A stretch of DNA of 64,000 nt from Microgenomates group bacterium GW2011_GWC1_46_15. Lineage in GTDB: Bacteria > Patescibacteria > Microgenomatia > UBA1400 > UBA12028. A model generated the notes under the pieces. The model was not told the origin of the DNA. It did no database searches and saw only the letters and a list, made by a program, of their open reading frames with translations. Both the position numbers and the translations under genes were made by a program. The stretch's first letter is position 1, and each line of letters starts with the position of its first letter. The DNA lies in the NCBI GenBank assembly GCA_001002285.1, contig LCLX01000004.1, positions 10,079 through 74,078 on the forward strand. The letters are read 5' to 3'. Shown piece by piece: positions 16,206 to 23,655 of this stretch.

Positions 16206-17454
16206 TTATCTTCTCTTTCCCCACAAACTCCCGCAGAATCTCTGGCACTACAATGCTTCCATCCGCTTGCTGGTAGTTTTCCAAAATTGCCCCCAAAATA
16301 CGTGGCGTGGCAACAACGGTGTTATTCAACGTGTAGACGTACTTCATCGTGCCGTCTTTTGCGCGGTACTTAATATTCAATCGTCGGGCTTGAAAATCAT
16401 TAAAGTAGGAGTCCGAGTGCGTTTCGCGGTACGCGTTTTGACCCGGGAACCACACTTCAACGTCATACTTCCGCCGCTGTCCTGCACCCATATCGCCGGT
16501 GCACATGTTGAGCACGTGGTACGGCAACTTCAGCTTTTGCAGTAACTCCTCGGCATACCCAAGCATTTCATCGTGCATCGTGCGCGTGACTTCTTCATCC
16601 GCGACGGTGTACACCACTTGTTCGACCTTCATAAACTGGTGCACACGGAAAATGCCTTTCGTATCCTTACCGTACGACCCCACTTCACGGCGAAAACATG
16701 GCGAAATCCCCACCATTTTATATGGCAGATCTTTTTCATCCAAAATCTCACCCTCGCGATACGCGGTAAGCGAAACTTCGGCGGTACCAATCAGCTTTTG
16801 CCCGTCCTGTGTGGCATAGTGATCCTGCATACCCCACGGAAAGTATCCGGTTCCCCACATGGCGTCATCGTTGACCATCCACGGGACGGTCATGGGAGTA
16901 AACCCTTTTGCGATCATCATCTTGAGCGCGTACATCAACAGGGCATACTCGAGCAAAACCAAGTCGTTTTTGGTATAGAAAGCGCGGTTTCCGGCGATGC
17001 GGACGGCGCGTTTGGTATCAATGAGATCAAGCGTCTCGGCAAGCTCGTCGTGTGTTTTAGACTGAAACTTGAACTTTGGAATGTCTCCCCACTTTTTGAC
17101 CTCAACATTTCCTGTTTCATCTTTGCCGATTGGTGTGTCATCGGCCGCGGGGTTTGGCACCTGAAGCATTAAATCCATAAACGACGCGTCCAATTTTTTA
17201 AGTTGAGGTTCTATATCCTGCAATTGTATTTTAAGTTTTTTTCCTTTTTCGATCTGCTCCGGCGTTGGTTTTCCTTTCACGCCCGCCGCGTGCGCATTCC
17301 CCTCAGCACGTAATGTTTCAACTTTTTGCAAGAGCGTACGCCGCTCGGTATCCACGCGCAACACCTCATCCACAATTTTGGGATTGAGCTGCTTATCCGT
17401 AATTGCTTTTTTTAACGTCTCCGCATTGTCGCGGATGTACCTAATGTCAACCAT
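16198..17454 (-). CDS. serS: Seryl-tRNA synthetase
   Basis: 418 residues from ATG 17454. It charges tRNA-Ser with serine. The N-terminal coiled-coil arm that grips the tRNA long variable arm spans about 30-100, and the class II catalytic domain follows with TAEVSLTA, motif 2 CFRREVGSYGKDTKGIFRVHQFMKVEQV and motif 3 near the end (NNTVVATPRILGAILENYQ). GGGGG lies just before the ATG. The gene has an upstream T-box leader, so expression should rise when uncharged tRNA-Ser accumulates. Confidence 0.97.
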   Translation of the reverse strand: MVDIRYIRDNAETLKKAITDKQLNPKIVDEVLRVDTERRTLLQKVETLRAEGNAHAAGVKGKPTPEQIEKGKKLKIQLQDIEPQLKKLDASFMDLMLQVPNPAADDTPIGKDETGNVEVKKWGDIPKFKFQSKTHDELAETLDLIDTKRAVRIAGNRAFYTKNDLVLLEYALLMYALKMMIAKGFTPMTVPWMVNDDAMWGTGYFPWGMQDHYATQDGQKLIGTAEVSLTAYREGEILDEKDLPYKMVGISPCFRREVGSYGKDTKGIFRVHQFMKVEQVVYTVADEEVTRTMHDEMLGYAEELLQKLKLPYHVLNMCTGDMGAGQRRKYDVEVWFPGQNAYRETHSDSYFNDFQARRLNIKYRAKDGTMKYVYTLNNTVVATPRILGAILENYQQADGSIVVPEILREFVGKEKITI

Positions 17455-17459
17455 GTTTC

Positions 17460-17675
17460 CCCCTTTATGTTTGTATGTACTCAAACGTATGGCTACAAAA
17501 AACCACGCTATCGCCTTCAAAAAGGACGCGTTTGCGTGGTGCCACCTTTCTTCTTTACGTCCTCGAACGAAAGCTCGGGGACTCAACTCGTTCCGGCTGT
17601 TACGGGCTTACCCGGACGGGATTTCCCCCGCCAGCTCAACGGCTGCTAACCGTTTTTGCGCTGTTAATTTCTATA
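17460..17675 (-). promoter_or_regulatory. T-box riboswitch leader of serS
   Basis: On the minus strand upstream of serS the T-box core AAAGGTGGCACCACGC lies at 17549-17534. The antiterminator can form: AAAGG pairs with CCTTT, ACGC with GCGT, leaving the 7-nt bulge UGGCACC. The bulge letters UGGC pair with a GCCA tRNA end, which fits the G discriminator usual for tRNA-Ser. Stem III is the hairpin at 17559-17582. Stem I/II sequences lie between 17583 and about 17665; a loop with UUAGCAG (AGC is a Ser codon) may hold the specifier, which is tentative. A competing terminator follows. Confidence 0.9.
17497..17540 (-). terminator. T-box terminator hairpin
   Basis: ACCACGC pairs with GCGTGGT (17534-17540 and 17502-17508), enclosing a smaller CCTT/AAGG hairpin, followed on the minus strand by six U (17502-17497). 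It uses the 3' half of the T-box core, so it is mutually exclusive with the antiterminator. Confidence 0.85.
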
Positions 17676-17679
17676 CTGA

Positions 17680-17708
17680 AGTATACACATGAAAAAGAGG
17701 GGGCGCAA
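17680..17708 (-). promoter_or_regulatory. Promoter of the serS T-box transcript
   Basis: TTGCGC (17703-17708), 17-nt spacer, TATACT (17680-17685) on the minus strand; transcription would start near 17673. The -35 lies beside the stop of the upstream gene. Confidence 0.6.
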
Positions 17709-17709
17709 G

Positions 17710-18099
17710 TCAGGCAATCGTTTCCCCTCTTAAATCCCCATCTTGCGCTTTTTTTATAATATCTTCATCTGACAAAGAAACTTCTCCTCTTCCCAGCGGC
17801 CTTCCATGAAGAGGGTCTTCTGTGTAGAACATTCTAGGATTAAACGTAACTCTCTCGCCAGAGACAGAAACTCCAGGAGCATTGAATAATTTCGCAATAA
17901 CAGCGGCCACTAGTTCTTGGGGGATGCCAGCGTCGATCAAAACATCCGAAAGTTTAATATAATACCCCGGTGATCCTCTGAAGAGACGATACAGCTTTCG
18001 TAGAGCATCCGCCAGACGAGATTCCTGTTCGAAAGACAATGCTTGTGGAGGTGTTGTGATTTCAGGCCATGTTCCGGTTTTTGACCCATCCATGTTCAT
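17710..18099 (-). CDS. Unassigned soluble protein
   Basis: 129 residues from ATG 18099. A helical middle (about 22-70, with ALRKLYRLF and ELVAAVIAKLF) is followed by a proline-poor acidic tail (LSDEDIIKKAQDGDLRGE). No family recognised. TACAAT (18108-18113) sits 8 nt before the ATG, so the message appears leaderless. It is divergent from the histidine phosphatase gene with about 45 bp between starts, and sits just upstream of the serS T-box promoter. Confidence 0.6.
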   Translation of the reverse strand: MNMDGSKTGTWPEITTPPQALSFEQESRLADALRKLYRLFRGSPGYYIKLSDVLIDAGIPQELVAAVIAKLFNAPGVSVSGERVTFNPRMFYTEDPLHGRPLGRGEVSLSDEDIIKKAQDGDLRGETIA

Positions 18100-18131
18100 A
18101 TCGCTGTATTGTATCAAAAAATATCACACGG

Positions 18132-18137
18132 TATACT
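18132..18137 (+). promoter_or_regulatory. -10 box of the histidine phosphatase gene (leaderless type)
   Basis: TATACT, 7 nt before ATG 18145. A mirror-image TACAAT for the divergent gene lies at 18108-18113, 18 bp away. Confidence 0.5.
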
Positions 18138-18144
18138 GATTTTC

Positions 18145-18732
18145 ATGTCCTCTCTCTACCTTGTCCGCCACTGTGAGTACGACAATCCACGAAACATTCT
18201 TCCTGGACGTTTGCCAGTGGAACTTTCCGAAAAAGGAAAAAAACAAGCGCGAAAACTTACAGAGTATTTTAAGGATAAATCCATTGCAAAAATCCACAGC
18301 AGTGCGGTCTTACGATGTAAGCAAACGAGTGAAATCATTTCGAGCAACGCTATTCCAATTGTGTATGACAAAAGATTATTAGAGATACATTCAGCATACC
18401 AAGGGATTGCGCGCGAACCCAATGATCCTCTCAAAGAGTATGAGTATTTTTACGGACATATTCCGGAACTTGGTGGAGAAAGTTTGTATGACATCTATAC
18501 AAGAATGGCGTCATTTTTTGAAGAACTTCTGCTAGACTTACATGAAAACGTTATTGTGTGTTCGCATGGTGATCCGTTATACATGGCGTATTATTGGTTT
18601 ACCAAAAAACCATTGCCGAGTATCAATGAAGTTTCCGATCCTAATCTCAGTGACTACCAGGAAAAAGCAAGTGTGCGGGAAGTTGTGGTTGAACAAAGTG
18701 GACACACGTTGCGACCGATACTTCAGTTTTAA
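18145..18732 (+). CDS. Histidine phosphatase (phosphoglycerate-mutase-like) family protein
   Basis: 195 residues from ATG 18145. The catalytic RHG-type motif is LVRHCEYD (RHC here, residues 7-9; glycine is usual after the histidine), with the second arginine in SSAVLRCKQTSEII and the second histidine in VIVCSHGDPL (about 142-149). Such enzymes remove phosphate from sugars, nucleotides or proteins through a phosphohistidine. The specific substrate is unknown. The RHC variant still keeps the nucleophile. The ORF extends upstream, but the leaderless-type promoter supports this start. Confidence 0.85.
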   Translation: MSSLYLVRHCEYDNPRNILPGRLPVELSEKGKKQARKLTEYFKDKSIAKIHSSAVLRCKQTSEIISSNAIPIVYDKRLLEIHSAYQGIAREPNDPLKEYEYFYGHIPELGGESLYDIYTRMASFFEELLLDLHENVIVCSHGDPLYMAYYWFTKKPLPSINEVSDPNLSDYQEKASVREVVVEQSGHTLRPILQF

Positions 18733-18752
18733 TTTTAATTTGATACATCGCG

Positions 18753-18784
18753 TATAATATATCCCCATAGGAATCTTGTGGAGG
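18753..18784 (+). promoter_or_regulatory. Promoter and RBS of the 18789 leader ORF
   Basis: TATAAT (18753-18758), then a leader of about 30 nt ending with GGAGG (18780-18784), four nt before ATG 18789. The same GGAGGAAGTATG junction occurs before the gene at 38735. Confidence 0.55.
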
Positions 18785-18788
18785 AAGT

Positions 18789-18836
18789 ATGATCTTGGCA
18801 ATTGTAATGTTTTGCTTTACATATGAGAAACATTGA
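18789..18836 (+). CDS. 15-codon upstream ORF overlapping the next gene
   Basis: The strong ribosome site GGAGG serves this ATG, which opens a frame of only 15 codons (MILAIVMFCFTYEKH) ending at TGA 18834-18836. The longer gene starts at 18823 in another frame inside it, without its own ribosome site. Either this is a leader peptide that couples translation of the downstream gene, or a one-base change separated the real start from the rest of the gene. Confidence 0.4.
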   Translation: MILAIVMFCFTYEKH

Positions 18837-19359
18837 CATTTGGAAACATATCAAGCACGAAAGAACAGCGGATTATTACATATTCCCTGGATGCTTGTAT
18901 GCGGAAGGGCGTTTTTTATTGTTTTTGATGTGGGCGAATCATCACCATACACAAATACAAACAGAAAGATTACATATTGTTGTTGGGCCACATGCATCAA
19001 ATGCTCGGTGTATACAAAAGAATATAGGGGAACGCACATATTTATGTCTGGAGGGACCATTTGCGGGAACGATTGTTACTCCTGACATTCGAGGAAATAA
19101 TGCGCCGTTACGTGCATTATATGAGCATCCTATAGGTAGTTCTTGCGATTTCGTTATTAGCTCCATTGTACGGCCTTCACTTCCAAAACATTTAGAACAA
19201 TTTGATCAAACCAAGGATTTTCTCCCCTTTGTGATGGGATTATTAACCTATCTCCGCTTGCCCATTGAACAGCATACTTTCAAGAGAAATATTGAAGATT
19301 TTTCTGCAATAACAGCAGACGGATATGCTCATCTCGTAAAAATTAGAACAGGTATGTGA
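18823..19359 (+). CDS. Unassigned protein, translationally coupled to a leader ORF
   Basis: 178 residues from ATG 18823. A soluble-looking protein with several cysteines and histidines (GCLYAEGR, WANHHHTQ, NARCIQKN, TYLCLEG, SSCDFV) and no signal peptide. No family recognised. It has no ribosome binding site; initiation probably depends on the overlapping 15-codon ORF. If that ORF is really its displaced N-terminus, the gene is frameshifted. A weak GAGTTT/AAACTC hairpin follows at 19361-19380. Confidence 0.55.
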   Translation: MRNIDIWKHIKHERTADYYIFPGCLYAEGRFLLFLMWANHHHTQIQTERLHIVVGPHASNARCIQKNIGERTYLCLEGPFAGTIVTPDIRGNNAPLRALYEHPIGSSCDFVISSIVRPSLPKHLEQFDQTKDFLPFVMGLLTYLRLPIEQHTFKRNIEDFSAITADGYAHLVKIRTGM

Positions 19360-19439
19360 GGGAGTTTTTTATAGGAAACTCGATATATTCTTTTTCGGTG
19401 CTGGATAACACAAAAAGCGGAAGAAATTGCGGTCATGTG

Positions 19440-20222
19440 TTAAATCTCGTTCCACACGTTTACAAACTCTACTTTTGCTTTTTTGCCCACCAGCTCTTGT
19501 AACACCTCAGCAAACTTTTGCGGTCCAAACACCTCTGTTGCGTGGTGGCCTGCCGCGAAGTATGCAATGCCAACTTCCTGGAAAAGATGTGTTGTCCATT
19601 CAGCGATTTCCCCAGTGATGTACGCGTCCAATCCAAGCTCCAGCATTTCCATGACCTGATCAATATGCGGAATCGCGCCGCCGGTCACAATCCCGATGCG
19701 TTTAATCGGTCGAGGTTTGGCGGGAAGCACAGTAATGATGGGATGATTCACAATTTTTTCCAAAAACTCCGCGATGTCTTTCGCAGACGTTGGCTGGGCA
19801 AACTCACCAACATATCCCCAAGTGTCATAAAACGGCTGGAGGCACTCAATGCCGAGTTTTTCCATGAGAATTGGTGTATTGCCAATGATTGGGTGCACAT
19901 CTAACGCGTAATGATACCCGCCCACCGTCCAGTTTTCGGCAAATACCATGCGTAGGCGAGCCTGCAGTGATGGATCTAAAATCTGGTTCACAGGCGAAAT
20001 CATTATGGGGTGTTTGGTGAGTACCACGTCAGCATGCTGTTTCTTGGCTTCTTTAAAGAGTTCGACGGTTGCGCTCACTCCGATCACAATTTTTTCGACG
20101 CGTTCTTTTCCGAGAATTTGAATGCCATTTGCCAAGTGTGTATCTTTTTGTTTTGCAGTATCTAAAAGGTCTTTGCCAAAGTAGTTTTCGATCAAGGAAA
20201 TAAGATCGTTGCGGTGAATCAT
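19440..20222 (-). CDS. Nif3-like dinuclear metal centre protein (YbgI/YqfO family)
   Basis: 260 residues. NIF3 family pattern: metal ligands in the N-terminal TKHPIMIS motif and in the C-terminal AAGHHATEVFG, with GYVGEFAQP and GIVTGGA between. The family forms ring-shaped oligomers with two metal ions; its reaction is unsettled, with GTP cyclohydrolase-type and general hydrolase roles proposed. It overlaps the end of lysS by 4 nt and is co-transcribed with it. Confidence 0.9.
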   Translation of the reverse strand: MIHRNDLISLIENYFGKDLLDTAKQKDTHLANGIQILGKERVEKIVIGVSATVELFKEAKKQHADVVLTKHPIMISPVNQILDPSLQARLRMVFAENWTVGGYHYALDVHPIIGNTPILMEKLGIECLQPFYDTWGYVGEFAQPTSAKDIAEFLEKIVNHPIITVLPAKPRPIKRIGIVTGGAIPHIDQVMEMLELGLDAYITGEIAEWTTHLFQEVGIAYFAAGHHATEVFGPQKFAEVLQELVGKKAKVEFVNVWNEI

Positions 20223-22270
20223 ATCTTTTGAAATACGGAAATAAGGAATGCAACGTGATCTTCCGGTGATTTGCCGATCAACGCGAATCCTTCTTGAATA
20301 TCTTCGCGCGATACGTTTTTAGCAAACGCCTTGTCTTTGAGTTTTTTCAACACAGAACCAGGTTCCATACCAGCAAATCCTTTGCGCATGAGTGAGTATG
20401 CGTTGATGAATCCGGAAAGTTCGTCGCTTGCGAACAAATAATTTGCCAATAATGACGATGGGTACTTGCCCGTCCGGTTTGGCGCATGTTCGGCAATAGC
20501 ATCGTGAAGTTCTGCCGGATAGTCATGTAGTAATTCAGCAAGCGCCTTATTTGGATGTTCATCAGGGAACTTTTCCCAGTCAAGGTCGTGCAGAAGGCCG
20601 GTGGCGTACCACAACTCTGGATCCTCTCCTAACGCTTTTGCGTAGGATTCCAACGCGGCCGCAACCATTTCAACATGATGAACAAGCGCCTCGTTTTTTA
20701 CATATGTATGAAGAAGTTTTTGTGATTGGTCGCGGGACGGCAACGATGTCGACGTTTTTACACTTTTTTTCACGGGCACAGTCGAAAGTGGTGTTGATGT
20801 TGCTGTTGGAACAACCGGCTGTTTCCCCACTGGTCTCAACGTTGGAAACGCAATAACTTCGCGAATCGCCCACGTATTGGTTAAAAACATCACGAGCCGA
20901 TCAATCCCAATGCCAATGCCACCAAGCGGGGGCATACCATACTCCATGGCTTCTAGGAACTCTTCATCCATGGGTTGGGCCTCGGCATCGCCTTCACGCA
21001 TGTGCTGCTGTTCCACTTCAAACCGTTTGCGCTGTTCCAGCGCGTCGGTAATTTCACTCCATCCATCACACATTTCTTTTCCACCGATGTATCCCTCAAA
21101 CCGTTCGACTAGCTCTGGATTTTTTCGGTGCTCCTTAGACAACGGGCTCACTTCTTTTGGATAATCAATGATCCACGTTGGGTTAATGAGTTTTGGCGGA
21201 ACAGTGTGATCAAACAACGCAAAAATTGCTTTGCCACGGGAAAATGTTCCGGTGAGTTGGATATGCCGCTGGTCCAATTCTTTTTGCAAACCACTATCGC
21301 CACCTTTCTCAACGTCAATACTTTCAAACTTTTTCAATGCATCAGCCATGCTGATTCTTGGCCACTTTCCGTCAAGCTTTACAACATGCTCCCCCACCAG
21401 CATTTCCAGTTTCCCATGAACGGCTTTCACCAGGTGCTTGATGAGCCCTTCAGTGGTGTCCATGATGCGGGTATAGTCGGCGTAGGCCTCGTACCACTCA
21501 ATCATCGTGAACTCGGGCTGGTGTGTGAGATCAACGCCTTCGTTGCGGAAGTTGCGGGCAATTTCAAACACACGCTCGTATCCGCCCACGATCAACCGTT
21601 TTAGGTATAGCTCCGGGGCGATGCGGAGGTAGTAGTCGCTGTCCAGCGCGTTCATGTGCGTGGTAAACGGCCGCGCGTTGGTTCCGCCGTACAATGTTTG
21701 CAGAACCGGTGTTTCAACCTCAACAAAATGCTCAACATCCTGCAGATACCGGCGGATTTCTTTTTCGATCGTCCACCGGGCATCCAAAATGCGTTTTGCG
21801 TCGGGGTTAATCAAAAGATCGAGGTAGCGTTTGCGGTACCGGGTTTCGGGATCGTCAATACCCTGCCAAGTCGTTGGGATTGGACGCAGAGATTTGCTTA
21901 GCACGTCAAAATGGGTGGCTTGAATCGTGATTTCACCGGTTTTAGACGTAATAACGATGCCTTTGACGCCGATGTAATCCCCGGGGTCAAGAAGCGTGAG
22001 AAGTTCATACTGTTTTTTGTCATCATCTTCGCGAAACATGACCTGCATACTTGCCGAGTCATCGCGCAGATCGCAAAACGTGACTTTGCCGTGCTCGCGC
22101 AGGCTCATAATCCGGCCGGCCGTTTCAACAGTTTTTCCTTCAGAAAGCTTTGCCTGCGCTATAGAGTATGTTTTGTGAAAACTGTATGGGTGCACGTTCA
22201 CGCCAAGCGCTTCTAACTTTTTGCGTTTTTCGAGTTTTGCTTCCCTTGAGTGATCGAGCCGTGTGGACAT
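20219..22270 (-). CDS. lysS: Class II lysyl-tRNA synthetase fused to an HD-domain protein
   Basis: 683 residues, well above the roughly 500 usual for class II LysRS. Residues about 1-485 hold the OB-fold anticodon domain (GRIMSLREHGKVTFCDLRD), motif 2 (FRNEGVDLTHQPEFTMIEWYEAYADY) and motif 3 (GIGIGIDRLVMFLT). A Ser/Thr/Pro/Lys linker (about 486-515) leads to an HD hydrolase domain with HHVEM and LLHDLDW, the metal-binding H and HD residues, resembling the COG2316 group. It charges tRNA-Lys; the HD part could hydrolyse a nucleotide or phosphoester. TACAAT lies 6 nt before ATG 22270 (leaderless). No frameshift or stop separates the domains. Confidence 0.95.
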   Translation of the reverse strand: MSTRLDHSREAKLEKRKKLEALGVNVHPYSFHKTYSIAQAKLSEGKTVETAGRIMSLREHGKVTFCDLRDDSASMQVMFREDDDKKQYELLTLLDPGDYIGVKGIVITSKTGEITIQATHFDVLSKSLRPIPTTWQGIDDPETRYRKRYLDLLINPDAKRILDARWTIEKEIRRYLQDVEHFVEVETPVLQTLYGGTNARPFTTHMNALDSDYYLRIAPELYLKRLIVGGYERVFEIARNFRNEGVDLTHQPEFTMIEWYEAYADYTRIMDTTEGLIKHLVKAVHGKLEMLVGEHVVKLDGKWPRISMADALKKFESIDVEKGGDSGLQKELDQRHIQLTGTFSRGKAIFALFDHTVPPKLINPTWIIDYPKEVSPLSKEHRKNPELVERFEGYIGGKEMCDGWSEITDALEQRKRFEVEQQHMREGDAEAQPMDEEFLEAMEYGMPPLGGIGIGIDRLVMFLTNTWAIREVIAFPTLRPVGKQPVVPTATSTPLSTVPVKKSVKTSTSLPSRDQSQKLLHTYVKNEALVHHVEMVAAALESYAKALGEDPELWYATGLLHDLDWEKFPDEHPNKALAELLHDYPAELHDAIAEHAPNRTGKYPSSLLANYLFASDELSGFINAYSLMRKGFAGMEPGSVLKKLKDKAFAKNVSREDIQEGFALIGKSPEDHVAFLISVFQKI

Positions 22271-22276
22271 GAAGGT

Positions 22277-22282
22277 ATTGTA
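22277..22282 (-). promoter_or_regulatory. -10 box of lysS (leaderless type)
   Basis: TACAAT on the minus strand, 6 nt before ATG 22270. Confidence 0.55.
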
Positions 22283-22304
22283 GCAAGCTCAAGTATGGAA
22301 GTCA

Positions 22305-22583
22305 TTATGCTTCCACTATTGGGGATTGAGGTGAAGCAAGAAGATCAAGAATTGCGGAAGGAGGAGCGAGGTAATCAGGATTTCTATTTGCTAAGAAAAA
22401 ATCTGTTTCGACAAAAGTATCAGGAAATGCAATATCGATAAGAACGTATTCAATTAATACTCCAAACACTTTATTCGCGCGCCCAATTGTCCCCTCACCT
22501 TTATATTTTTCTTTTGTGTGTGGATTTGTCCATTCAAAAACAACGCGTTGTCCAGGACCATATTCAGTATGTTTTTTTGCCAT
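22305..22583 (-). CDS. Small unassigned protein following greA
   Basis: 92 residues, starting 2 nt after the greA stop and so almost certainly on the greA transcript. The first half looks like a small beta barrel (GQRVVFEWTNPHTKEKYKGEGTIG, LIEYVLIDIAF), the rest is less ordered. No family recognised. The link to GreA is positional only. Confidence 0.55.
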   Translation of the reverse strand: MAKKHTEYGPGQRVVFEWTNPHTKEKYKGEGTIGRANKVFGVLIEYVLIDIAFPDTFVETDFFLANRNPDYLAPPSAILDLLASPQSPIVEA

Positions 22584-22585
22584 GT

Positions 22586-23065
22586 CTATTCAATCCCGAC
22601 AATGACGTACTTCAACTTACCCGCAGGAACATCAATCTCAACTGCTTCGCCTTTTTTCTTTCCGATGAGTGCTTTTCCAAGCGGCGACTGGTGCGAAATC
22701 TTCTTTTCAAGCGGATTTGCTTCCCACTCTCCGACAATGTGATAGATATGTTTGGAGTTTCCAACCTTCAGTGTAACCATCGAACCAAGGTTAATAACTC
22801 CATTGCCGGATTTTCCACCCTTCCCGTTTTTAAGGATTTTTGCTTTACTCGCGATGCCTTCAAGTTCAGAGATTTTTCCTTCCAAAAATGCTAAATCTTC
22901 GCGCGCGGACTGGTACTCTGCGTTCTCACTGAGATCGCCAAACGACCGCGCCGTGGCGACGCGTTGAATCGCTACGGGAAGTTTAACTTCTTTGAGCTCT
23001 TTAAGCTCGGCAACAATCTGATCGTGTCCTTCTTGTGTCAGTTGGACGTCATCCTGTTGTGTCAT
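22586..23065 (-). CDS. greA: Transcription elongation factor GreA
   Basis: 159 residues, normal length. GreA rescues backtracked RNA polymerase by stimulating transcript cleavage. The N-terminal coiled coil that enters the polymerase secondary channel is clear (about 10-80, including the tip acidic region GDLSENAEY), followed by the FKBP-like C-terminal domain (SPLGKALIGKKKGEAVEIDVP). AAGGAG precedes ATG 23065; TACAAT boxes occur shortly upstream. The gene order greA then a small unassigned gene is on one strand, downstream of the atp operon. Confidence 0.96.
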   Translation of the reverse strand: MTQQDDVQLTQEGHDQIVAELKELKEVKLPVAIQRVATARSFGDLSENAEYQSAREDLAFLEGKISELEGIASKAKILKNGKGGKSGNGVINLGSMVTLKVGNSKHIYHIVGEWEANPLEKKISHQSPLGKALIGKKKGEAVEIDVPAGKLKYVIVGIE

Positions 23066-23155
23066 GGCGCTCCTTATTGTATTCGTTACAGGGTTGCATT
23101 GTATTGAATTTCAAGAGGTGTGTCTAGTAGCAAGAAAATACTGATATATGGGATT

Positions 23156-23596
23156 TTATACGTTTGGAAGAGTTGGCCTTTTTTTCCGTAGGCCGGCGGT
23201 GTACGCCTTCATCTCCATGAGCACGCGCTGAAGCGGCGCTTCGGCAATCACGAAGGCCTGTGTATCAATCTTCTCCTGCATGGCTTCCTTCGCTTTTTCA
23301 CGCGCTTCTTGTGCTCTCGCAAGCGTCGCATCACGTTCAAATGACGCGCTATTGGCAAGCACAGTAATCGTGTTACTTGGGCCAACGTCCATGAATCCTC
23401 CGGTAATAATGACGTATGTATCTTTGCCGTCAACCTTGAATCGCAATATGCCTTCCTGTAGTTGCGTAAATAGCGGAATGTGATTTGGCAGAACGGTAAT
23501 CTCACCAGAGGTTGTTGGAGCGGTAATCTGTTCGATATCCTGTTTCAGCAACTCTTTTTCTTGTGTCACGATGGTAAGGGTGAGGTGATGGGACAT
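23156..23596 (-). CDS. atpC: F-type ATP synthase epsilon subunit
   Basis: 146 residues. The N-terminal beta-sandwich (HLTLTIVTQEKELLKQDIEQITAPTTSGEITVLPNHIPL, split over about 3-42) and C-terminal helical hairpin (about 88-140) are present, so the inhibitory helices are likely retained. It is part of the central stalk linking gamma to the c-ring. It is the last gene of the atp operon, 59 nt after atpD. Confidence 0.95.
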   Translation of the reverse strand: MSHHLTLTIVTQEKELLKQDIEQITAPTTSGEITVLPNHIPLFTQLQEGILRFKVDGKDTYVIITGGFMDVGPSNTITVLANSASFERDATLARAQEAREKAKEAMQEKIDTQAFVIAEAPLQRVLMEMKAYTAGLRKKRPTLPNV

Positions 23597-23655
23597 ATAT
23601 TTTTATTGTAGTTCTTGTTTACGCGCTAAGTTACTAAACGCGAGTCACTCACTAT

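Noticed and set aside
19361..19382. Strong terminator after the 18823 gene
   Set aside because: The GAGTTT/AAACTC stem is short and AT-rich and lacks an adjacent U-run.
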